From Episyrphus balteatus (lineage: Eukaryota; Arthropoda; Insecta; Diptera; Syrphidae), in the NCBI RefSeq assembly GCF_945859705.1, contig NC_079136.1, forward strand, positions 92,813,120 through 92,877,119: a DNA stretch of 64,000 nucleotides. The letters are read 5' to 3'. The translations under genes were made by a program, and so were the position numbers. The notes beneath the pieces were generated by a model. It searched no databases and had not been told where the DNA came from. It saw only the letters and a list, made by a program, of their open reading frames with translations. Below are positions 57,201 to 64,000 of the stretch, piece by piece. Within the stretch, counting starts at the first letter, position 1, and each line of letters starts with the position of its first letter.

Positions 57201-59669
57201 ATTTAGAGTATGTCGATTTATAATCTAGCTGAAGACGCATTTAAAAACCTTAATAATATAAACTTTTTTTCAAGTCTTAGGGGGTTTTTAAGCCTTTAAA
57301 GTCGCTGGACTTATGTCGTTTCTGAAATAAACGAATTTTTGTTGGTAAAACTTTTGTTTTCATCTAGACATAGCTTTTGAACCCTGATTCTGATTTTAAT
57401 GAATAAAATAGAAGTAGATAGATTAAATCTTTACCTCTTCATTGATGTATTATTTTAAAGCTTGCGTGTCATGATGGCTGCCAAAATAATTAAAAACTGG
57501 TAAAATGTCATATATTCAAGAGTAAAACACGCTGCCACCGCGAGGAAATCTGGCTATAACTCAATTTTAATGAATTTATTAGATATAGATAGAGTAATTC
57601 CTAACCTTTCTATAGATGTATAACAAAAGGGCATGCGCGTCAAGATTGCTGCCAAAATAATTTAAAACTGGTAAAAAGTCATTTATTTAATAGTCAAAAA
57701 TGTTGTCACCGGGTGAAATTTTTCCATATATTTTGAACCCTTTCCTTTCAGTTTTCGTATTTTGGGGGGTCTGACATACTTAATTTTTTTCCAGAAGATG
57801 AATAACTATACATAAATGAGAAATTTCCAAAAAAAAAAATTTTGGGAAAAATGGACTTATGCTGTTTCTGAAATAAACGATTCATTTAGGGATTGATCCA
57901 ATGGTGCGGAGAGTTTGGTACAAGAAGTTTGTGACCATGGCATCTCTTGGAAAGTCAAGGAAGTGTTCCTCAGAGGATCTTTAGAGGAAGTCTCTATTTC
58001 CTATGCATTTTCCAGCCCTTCCTGGGCAATCTCATGATAGCTCCTTTAGCAGCGCTTTCTATAAATAATATGTTGAGTGGAGTTAGATCTAGAATAACCT
58101 TCATTGCTTGTGTAAGGCATGTTCTGGTAGCCCCGGTGATGCAGAAACATGCGAGTCTTAGGATGTATGGTAAAGTGGTCCACGCTTGTATGGGAAAAAT
58201 AAAATTTTTAAAAAGTGGTCGGGCCACATCTTAGTCAGCCTCCTACGTCATATAGAGAGAGGGTCTGATCGAAATTGAAAAATTGATTTATATGTCTTGC
58301 AAAGACAATCAAAATTGAAATAAAATATTTGCTTTTCAAAAAAAAAAAAATCAATATTATGTACAAAACCTAAACATTGAACTGTTATCAACACCATCTT
58401 GCGCTTCAGGTAGCGACTTGAAATTTCACAACGTTAATATTCACAGCTTAAATTCAGGTACATACTTGATTAAAGAGTGGAATAAAGTCTTTTATTAATT
58501 CGCATTCAAAAGATAAAAAGACCAAAAGAGCCTCATAAAACAAAATTCAATAATAATCAGCAGGAATGGAATTGTCTAACGCGAGATGTAGTCGACAATA
58601 CATTTTGCTCTAAATTCTCGATTTTGGTCAAGTACCTATCAAGTAGAAATACAAAGAAGAAGTAATTATACCTTGTACCAACAAGGCAGATTTATAACCT
58701 TAGTGGCAATAACTCTCAGTGTGTTAGTATGTTTTAAGTCACGGAACAGAAAATTATGCATTTATAACCATTTTTTCATGAATAAATGAGCAAAACCCTC
58801 GATTTGAAGATCTTGGCATGCCGAATATTTCGAAAAATAAAATAGATTTTTGTATCTTTACCTATCAAACTTTATGGAATATAAGATATTTGAGTGTTTT
58901 AGGCACCAACATGTCAATTTTTTTTAAACCTGCTAAAAACTCTCTTTAAGGAGTAAATCAAATCTATGTAAATTCTACTTATTTTTTACTTACCTGAAGA
59001 ATTGTTTCAAAATTAAATGTAAGACCATTCCAAAGGGTAAATTCTCCCGAACTTGCACCGGTAACCAATCGACGACCTTCCGGAGTCCATGCCAATGTGA
59101 ATATAGGGCAACGCATTTTGTTGGTGGCAGTCTTAACAAATCTTGTTGTTACCGAATTTGTAGGGTTATCTAAATAACTAGGTGGCGGCAATAATTCGGG
59201 TATGTATATATTTTCTGGCTGAAGCGAAGGACGGTCACGATCGTCTCGTTGCCACGTTCTTGCCTATTTTATTATAATTTATTATTTAATATTGTTTTCT
59301 CTAATTTGTTTAAAAAAAAAAGTATTTTCTCACCTCAAGAGCTTTTACAATGGACGCATTGTAGTCGACAGTTTTGCGCATTACACTTTTTCTTAACCGC
59401 TTGCCATCAAAATCATCTTGGGTCATGCCAAAGCCACGATTGAAATTTCCAAATGGTTTAAAATACGGATGACCTGGTTTTCCAGGTCCCGAGTGATGTT
59501 GGAAGTAATGTGTACGATAACCACCTCCGCCGCCTCCACCACCGCCACCACCAGGGCCATTATTTTGTCCAGAATTATTATAATTCATTACAACTGGCGG
59601 AGGTGGCATCTGCATCATGGACGGCGGTGGCTGTGACATTATATCAGGAGGAGGTTGTGAGAAATCCAT
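45287..59669 (-). CDS. Wdr33: WDR33, pre-mRNA 3' end processing (CPSF) subunit
   Basis: Eight coding exons on the minus strand: 59669-59334, 59263-58994, 54809-54658, 50176-50079, 47134-47008, 46939-46706, 46643-46432 and 46368-45287, 836 codons then TGA. All introns are GT/AG and phases agree. The N-terminus is Pro/Met-rich then an 11-Gly run, followed by DGKRLRKSVMRKTVDYNASI and RPSLQPENIYIPELLPPPSY, conserved WDR33 landmarks. Seven or so WD40 repeats follow (about 155-435) with WD/WH motifs such as LAWTPEGRRLVTGASSGEFT and DNAGYVKYW. The C-terminal third is disordered, Asn- and Arg/Gly-rich. With CPSF30, WDR33 recognises AAUAAA and so directs cleavage and polyadenylation. Introns 2 (4.2 kb), 3 (4.5 kb) and 4 (2.9 kb) hold many mobile elements; coding exons are untouched. 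Confidence 0.96.
47391..47524. mobile_element. 134-bp palindromic MITE, CAGGGGTCGAATTAC
   Basis: CAGGGGTCGAATTACGGCAT at the left and complement of CAGGGGTCGAATTACAGCAT at the right. A partial relative (GGGGTCGAATTACAGCATAC) lies at 23833-23880. In WDR33 intron 4. Confidence 0.8.
47798..48507. mobile_element. 710-bp TTAA-flanked TIR element
   Basis: TTAAGGGGGGAAATCCCTCT and its complement form ~24-bp TIRs including the TTAA target (47798-47801, 48504-48507). TTAA targets are used by piggyBac and Kolobok-type elements. A second copy is the BEL insertion site at 5435-13734. No transposase frame. Confidence 0.85.
48506..48640. mobile_element. Palindromic MITE, AAGCCTGGTACGC family (copy 3)
   Basis: It starts AAGCCTGGTACGCAGATCGA immediately at the TTAA end of the previous element and ends TCGATCTACGTACTAGG. 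Diverged; carries ATCGATAA but not TATCGATA. Confidence 0.75.
49136..49265. mobile_element. ~130-bp MITE, GGCCTAAGTTATTCACCCTCC family
   Basis: Ends GGCCTAAGTTATTCACCC and the complement of TTAGGTCCAATTTATCC. It shares TTTGTATGCGATTTGACAG with copies at 51846-51974 and 51975-52106. Confidence 0.75.
49519..49744. mobile_element. 226-bp AGCCTTAACTACA family MITE
   Basis: Ends AAGCCTTAACTACAT and ATGTAGTTAAGCCTTA. Closest full relative is 61733-61969 in the other orientation. Confidence 0.8.
50177..54657. other. WDR33 intron 3
   Basis: 4.5 kb of AT-rich sequence. Apart from the tandem MITE pair at 51846-52106 and a decayed GTACCGTTAGTTTTGG tract near 50613, nothing was recognised. Open frames at 52768-53007 and elsewhere show no family motif. 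Confidence 0.4.
51846..52106. mobile_element. Two adjacent copies of the TTCACACTCCATTAAA MITE
   Basis: Two ~125-bp copies in direct order, each running from AATT(T/C)ATTCACACTCCATT to GAGAGTGAATA(A/G)ATTGGGCC and each internally palindromic at its ends. A partial third relative lies near 24225-24290. Confidence 0.8.
54810..56419. other. First part of WDR33 intron 2
   Basis: AT-rich with a short inverted repeat (GCTTCTTCTTAGTT at 55076-55089 and complement at 55120-55133). No gene recognised. Confidence 0.4.
56420..56552. mobile_element. ~130-bp MITE with CTCACAGTCACAAC ends
   Basis: ATTCTCCCTCACAGTCACAA at 56427-56446 pairs with the complement of TTGTGACTGTGGGGGAGAAT at 56527-56546. No target duplication resolved. 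Confidence 0.7.
56690..58235 (-). pseudogene. Non-LTR retrotransposon remnant (RT C-terminus and RNase H), rearranged
   Basis: On the minus strand 58227-57994 reads LRLACFCITGATRTCLTQAM and VILDLTPLNI, typical of the region after the reverse transcriptase in Jockey/I/R1-group elements. 57110-56980 on the minus strand reads AEVNAI and AIMSDS, RNase H sequence. The preceding RNase H block (IFTNGSKMDCGAGAGVY) is on the plus strand at 56697-56750, so part has been inverted; its first catalytic Asp is now Asn. Stops and the MITE at 57105-57883 interrupt it. Confidence 0.75.
57105..57883. mobile_element. 779-bp TIR element flanked by ATTT
   Basis: Ends GAATCGTTTATTTCAGAAAC and its exact complement, TIR ~33 bp continuing to ATAAGTCCA. 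ATTT outside both ends (57101-57104, 57884-57887). Inserted in the non-LTR remnant. Confidence 0.85.
58236..58993. other. Rest of WDR33 intron 2
   Basis: No gene or repeat recognised. Confidence 0.4.
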
Positions 59670-60062
59670 TATTTTTATATTGATATATATTCTATATGAA
59701 CTTATAAACACATGGATCTATTTTATATATTTAAATGTTTAAAGAATTTTCTAAAATCCTAAAAGAGATAAAAAATTTTAATTTTCTTTTTCTTCCGACG
59801 TGAAACTAATCGCGTTTTCTTCAATTTTTTTTTAAGGTGAAAGTATTATATCTTTCCTTGTCTGATGAAGTTACAGAAAGAGACAAGTATATGAGAAAGA
59901 AAAATTCGCATATTTTAATGTAACATGTAGGATAGATGAGCAAAATATAAGAGTGGGTATTTTCTTAAGGGTTAGTGTGCATCCAATTCAAGGCGAAAAA
60001 TCCCATTCGGTATGAGCTCAAATTGATATTTGATTGTGATTTTCTAGGAAGCTTAGATATTA
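59670..60062. other. WDR33 5' UTR and promoter region
   Basis: No supported core promoter motif. Nothing else recognised. Confidence 0.35.
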
Positions 60063-60197
60063 GCTGCGTTCCTTTGGAAATATTTATCTACTTTTTAGTA
60101 CTTAAAGCTGCTTTGAACTACTTTTTCAGTATAGCAAAGTAGATCAAAGTAGTTTTAAGTACTAAAAAGTAGATAAATATTTCCAAAGGAACGCAGC
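60063..60197. mobile_element. 135-bp palindromic MITE with TA duplication
   Basis: GCTGCGTTCCTTTGGAAATA and its exact complement; the match continues through AGTACTTAAA. TA on both sides (60061-60062, 60198-60199), as for Tc1/mariner-type MITEs. Confidence 0.85.
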
Positions 60198-60275
60198 TAT
60201 TTTATTTGATACGTAGTCAGCTATTACACAAAGCCTCAAGAGGCTTGACTCTTTTTTCGAATTTTCTTTTGATAA

Positions 60276-60852
60276 CACTGGTCAACAAAATTAAACTTTT
60301 TTTTGTTACAGAAACCAAGGTATACTTTTTTATAGGATTTTGGTGTGCTGAGCTCAAATCCAATCTCAAAAAAATTCTATCACATCACGTTTTTGAGATA
60401 ATCCCGTTAAAAAATCGAAAATGCCGCTTTTTACCAGTTTTCGAGATTATTTCTTAGCTTTTGGTTATTTGTTTTAAATAAATTTGTAACGGTTGTGTCA
60501 AAATTTAAAGGCGATTGGCAAAGAACATTTCGAGATTTACTATTAAAAGCAAATAAATATGAAATATACCAAACACGTTGATTTCAATTTCAGATTTCTC
60601 AAAGAAGATAAAAGATTTTTAAAAGATTCAAACGGATTTAGCAAGACAAGATATAGTTCTATTAGAAACCGTTACAAATTTATTTAAAACAAATAACCAA
60701 AAGCTAAGAAATAATCTCGAAAACTGGTAAAAAAGCGGCATTTTCGATTTTCTAACGGGATTATCTCAAAAACGTGATGTGGTAGAATTGTTCTGACTTC
60801 GGATTCGAAAAGTATATCTTGGTGTCTGTAACAAAAACCTTGTTGACCAGTG
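60276..60852. mobile_element. 577-bp TIR element CACTGGTCAACAA (TSD TAA)
   Basis: Ends CACTGGTCAACAA and TTGTTGACCAGTG; TAA flanks (60273-60275, 60853-60855). Removal restores GATAATCATTCTG as in 35553-35904. Internal inverted repeats include GGTTATTTGTTTTAAATAAA and its complement. Confidence 0.85.
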
Positions 60853-60891
60853 TAATCATTCTGTGAGGCGCGTACTATGCGCCGATGCCTC

Positions 60892-60978
60892 CCCGACAAA
60901 CAATTTTGGTTCTATAAAGCTTTACAGATGCAATTGTTGCTTCTGTAAAGCATTATAGAAGCAAAATTGTTAGTAGGG
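60892..60978. mobile_element. 87-bp palindromic MITE (TSD TC)
   Basis: CCCGACAAACAATTTTGG to GTTAGTAGGG; TC flanks (60890-60891, 60979-60980). Removal restores GATGCCTCTTGAGTC as in the 352-bp element. Confidence 0.85.
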
Positions 60979-61123
60979 TCTTGAGTCAAGGACTCAAATT
61001 TGACATTTCTCTTTTGATTTAAAATTTGTTGTTGTTGTATTGCACCAAGAAGCAAAAAGAAATGAAAAGGAATGTTAAAAAAAGAAAAAGTGGAAAAAGA
61101 AACGTCAAAAAAGAGTCTCGGAT

Positions 61124-61413
61124 AGAGATACACAGAAGGAGATGGGAAACTTCTGACGTCATACTGGTTTTCCTACAAGCTGTGTCGTACACTTTTGGCT
61201 AAGTATGCGTGAAAAAAACGAATGCTTTTGGCTAAGTGTGCGTAAAAAGTCGTACATTTTTGGCTAAGTATGCGTGAAAACACCGTGGCTACACTGTGTG
61301 TGTTTTTCACATTTATTCACGAATACAAAAGAAATAACAACAATACGAAATAAACAAATGGGTTTTTGGGGGGTAAAACGTACGAAAGTTTCCCATCTCC
61401 TTTGGGTATCTCT
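61124..61413. mobile_element. ~290-bp TIR element with AAGGAGATGGGAAACTT ends
   Basis: AGAGATACACAGAAGGAGAT at the left pairs with the complement of ATCTCCTTTGGGTATCTCT at the right. The left part has three TTTTGGCTAAGTATGCGTG-type repeats (61190-61275). Target duplication unclear. Confidence 0.7.
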
Positions 61414-61732
61414 GGTCTTGGACTCACGACCCACGACTCTCCGGTCGGATAATTTTTTCTTTCATCTTTTTTCTCTTTTGCACTCATTATGTTTAAAAAG
61501 AGTCGCTCAAAATGGAGCAATAAAATCTTAAGACCGTTTTCTAGCTTGAAGGGTTTGCTGGGAAAATTATGTTCAAACATTTTATATTATATGCCACTTT
61601 CGCTTGAGGATGATGAATGCATTTTTGAAGACAACTTTTCTTTAGCGCCGTCAAGTTTGTATGAAAATTTTTTTTGTTATATTTTTTCAAATTATGCCTG
61701 AGCCTTTGCTTGGTTTGCACTTTTTTTTTTGT

Positions 61733-61969
61733 TAAGCCTTAACTACATTGGCTCAAAAAGTGAAAAAGTACAAAAGTGAAAATTTTCAAACACATTTTTG
61801 TTTGTTTTTTTTTTGGCTAGAAAATTAAAACAAATGATGCAGAAAGCTTATTTTGTCGTCTAAAAAACAATTTGTAAACTCTTTTTTACAAAAAATTGCG
61901 CTAGCGAGAAAAAAAAATATTTTCACTTTTGTACTTTTTGAAAAAGTGGTGAATGTAGTTAAACCTTTA
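61733..61969. mobile_element. ~235-bp AGCCTTAACTACA family MITE
   Basis: TAAGCCTTAACTACATTGGC at the left and GTAGTTAAACC at the right. It is the inverted relative of 49519-49744. The stretches 61498-61732 and 61970-62114 hold nothing recognised. Confidence 0.8.
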
Positions 61970-62114
61970 GAGATAAAGAAAAATTCTCTGAATTACAAAA
62001 AATTCAATTTTAAGAATTTAAAATATTTTATTTTATTTTCTTATTTAAACAGCTGATTTAAACTGCTTAAATCTAAAATCTACGCCATTTGATTTAATTG
62101 AATTCAATTCAAAC

Positions 62115-62340
62115 GTGTCCCGAACGTATGTATTCAAACTTGTCCAGAACATGTTCCGAACGTGTCCTGAATATGTCCCGAACGTGTCCCAAATATATCC
62201 CGAATGTGTCCCGAATTTGCCCGAACGTGTCCCGCAAGTGTCCCGAACGTGTCCCGAATGTGCCCCGAACGTGTTCCGAATTTGTCTAGCATATATCCCG
62301 AACGTGTCTCGAACCTGTCCCGCACGTGTTCCGAACGTCC
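62115..62340. repeat. 12-bp minisatellite, about 19 units
   Basis: Imperfect tandem units of CCCGAACGTGTC. All frames through it on both strands are rich in the same tetrapeptide-like repeats, so the open frames here are by-products. It abuts the CCC end of the next element. Confidence 0.9.
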
Positions 62341-63566
62341 CGTAACAATTTTACTTGCACAAGCCTAGTACACAGATCGGGAAAAAACAAATTTTATCTC
62401 TACAATTTTAATCTCTACAAAAATTTTTTAATCCTGCGCAAAATTTTAAAGTTGGAGATATTACCTAGGATAAACTGCAAAATCATTGGCACCTTAAGCG
62501 AATGTCGCACCAACTTTAGGGCCTGGCTACACAATGTTGTGCCCAATCACGTTCCAATTCACATTTTCTAGGAACAAACGTCAAAAAGAGGAAATTCCTT
62601 ACCCCTCTTGCCTACAAACTGACTGGTTAGGCGATTGAAAAATCACCGTGTAGCCCGGCACTTAGTTCGCAGTTTTTTCCGTATAGCTTAAAACTATTAT
62701 TAATACTTTTTTTGTAATTATCAAGGAATATCTCGTTTGGTGAGAATATGCCAAAAAAGGCGAGAAGAGTGAATTTTTTAACAAAAAAATAAAAATAGTA
62801 GCTGTAAATGGTTTTTAAAATCAAGGTGCCAATCACATAGGGAGTTGCAACAATAGGGCAGTTTACACTAAGTAATTTCTATCAATTTTTTTTCTTTCAA
62901 ATTAAATTTATTTTTTTTGTTTTTGATTTAATTCCTTGTTGTATTTGCTTCGTCTTCACTTTTGAACTATTTTATTAAAGAGTCCACCTTAATTTTGTTC
63001 GATTTTTTTCAATTTTGCTTTATTTTTTTCCTTGTCACAATTTTTGCCGGCAGAATTATGCTTCGAACGTTATTTGTCCGCGCAAAATTAAGTGGAGACT
63101 TTTTCTTCAAAGCAGCTCCAAATATTTAAATTTTGCGCGTGAACTGCGTACTGCTTGGAAAAATATTCAAGACAAAATTTGTCCCGAGAAATAATTTGTA
63201 TGAGAAACAAAATTTTTCCCGATCTACGTACTAGGCTATAAGGTCCATTTTGTTCGATTCGACAAGCTATAGTTTGTATACTTTTAGTTTAAGGCTTACT
63301 TACGCAAGTCATCCATTTTGGAAAAAAAGGAGAAGCCTTGTAAATATCAGTTAAAGAAGACATTTATAAGACCTGTTTGAACCGTTCTAAAAATTGCATT
63401 TTTATGTGGGGTTTCAATTAGCTCCCTTTTTTCCACTCATCTTTAATATTCGGGCATGGTCTACTGGTAAGTTGCTGGCTTGGTATGCAGAGGTAAGTGG
63501 AATCGATTCCTGGCCGGGCCATGTGAAGAAAATAAAAAAATGTGTTCTTTTTCAATTAAAATCAAG
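62338..63566. mobile_element. CCCAAGTAAC element copy 4, truncated and split
   Basis: 62338-62360 (CGTAACAATTTTACTTGCA) and 63237-63566 are successive parts of copy 2 in the same orientation; the latter starts TATAAGGTCCATTTT and includes the A/B box region (63457-63467, 63500-63510). It breaks off after CAATTAAAATCAAGG. Internal deletion near 63390. Confidence 0.75.
62361..63236. mobile_element. 876-bp element with GCCTAGTACACAGATCGGG ends
   Basis: GCCTAGTACACAGATCGGGA at the left pairs with complement of TCCCGATCTACGTACTAGGC region at the right. Another inverted pair, GGGCCTGGCTACACA (62519-62533) and TGTAGCCCGGC near 62650-62662, suggests a further nested insertion. Confidence 0.65.
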
Positions 63567-64000
63567 GGGCACGGTAGTGCCCAGCCAAGTTCTCTAGCAA
63601 CTTTGGCACTACACCCTTATTTACAGGAAACAACTCAGGCCAGTTTCGACACCCCTCCAACTTCGATACCAAATATGTCAGAAATTTCAAACTCGCTCCA
63701 TTTGTTGAACTAGTCGAAAACAAACTCCTTACAAGCTCAGCTACCTAGGGTGAATAGTTTCTGAGATATAGGGCTTCGAAAATCTCAAAAACCGTAACTG
63801 ACTGACTGACTGATTCACTCACTGACAGATCATCAAAATTATGGAGAACTTCCCGATATCGTTGAGACTTGTAATTTGGCACAGTGATGAGGGTTGAGGT
63901 GCATACAAAGGAAAAAATCGAAAATTTGAGATTTTCAATTCAGGGGGCGTGGTAACCGCCCATTTTCACTGAATTGTCATCAAATATTTTAGAGCACTTC
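63567..64000. other. Repetitive-looking edge sequence
   Basis: It contains GACTGACTGACTGA and GGGGGCGTGG motifs often seen in insect repeats. No termini were found within the window. Confidence 0.4.

Larger units (their letters stand above)
60216..61497. mobile_element. GTCAGCTATTACA element, second copy, with three nested insertions
   Basis: Matches 35553-35904 from GTCAGCTATTACAC through CTCATTATGTTTAAAAAGAG but lacks the last ~35 bases. It is interrupted by elements at 60276-60852, 60892-60978 and ~61124-61413. Confidence 0.85.

Noticed and set aside
62098..62345. Overlapping open frames on both strands
   Set aside because: They are produced by a 12-bp tandem repeat without stops.

Overview
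The window is eukaryotic, AT-rich, intron-containing DNA from an insect, most likely a fly (Diptera). Splice sites are canonical GT/AG. The proteins read closest to fly and metazoan families, there is a roo-like BEL/Pao retrotransposon, and the intergenic and intronic DNA is crowded with small palindromic transposons. The species cannot be fixed from the sequence alone.

Four host genes are present. (1) The 3' end of a neprilysin (M13 zinc metallopeptidase) gene on the + strand (768-4398). (2) A complete AKAP17A-type SR splicing regulator on the - strand (27511 down to 16521, six coding exons, 845 aa, with a 7 kb first intron full of transposons). (3) A compact two-exon SARNP/Tho1-type SAP-domain mRNA export gene on the + strand (39469-40364, 277 aa). 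(4) A complete WDR33 polyadenylation-factor gene on the - strand (59669 down to 45287, eight coding exons, 836 aa). Genes 2-4 serve successive steps of mRNA biogenesis: splicing, export, and AAUAAA recognition with 3' processing.

The rest is mobile DNA. A full-length BEL/Pao element (5493-13667) has 387-bp LTRs that differ by one base, a 5-bp target duplication, a primer-binding site, a polypurine tract and one uninterrupted gag-pol-env frame. It sits inside an older TTAA-flanked element. From 28 to 39 kb and 60 to 64 kb the sequence is a nest of TIR elements whose order of insertion can be read from target duplications and restored empty sites. The most striking is a 3,560-bp TIR element (31758-35317) that carries a broken, intron-containing copy of part of the cytoplasmic dynein intermediate chain gene (short wing). 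It lies inside an 87-bp palindromic MITE, which lies inside a ~953-bp element, which also carries a 352-bp element. Two other 959-bp copies of that same element lie head-to-head 17 bp apart and form a ~1.94-kb palindrome. The 87-bp and 959-bp families both have CCC...GGG ends and 2-bp target duplications of varying sequence, and the larger family carries tRNA-like A and B boxes.

Other remnants are a Tc1-like transposase with an in-frame stop, a rearranged non-LTR reverse transcriptase/RNase H fragment, a hAT-like element with an 8-bp target duplication and an internal 52-bp tandem array, and a 12-bp minisatellite. No CRISPR array, rRNA gene or intact tRNA gene was seen.
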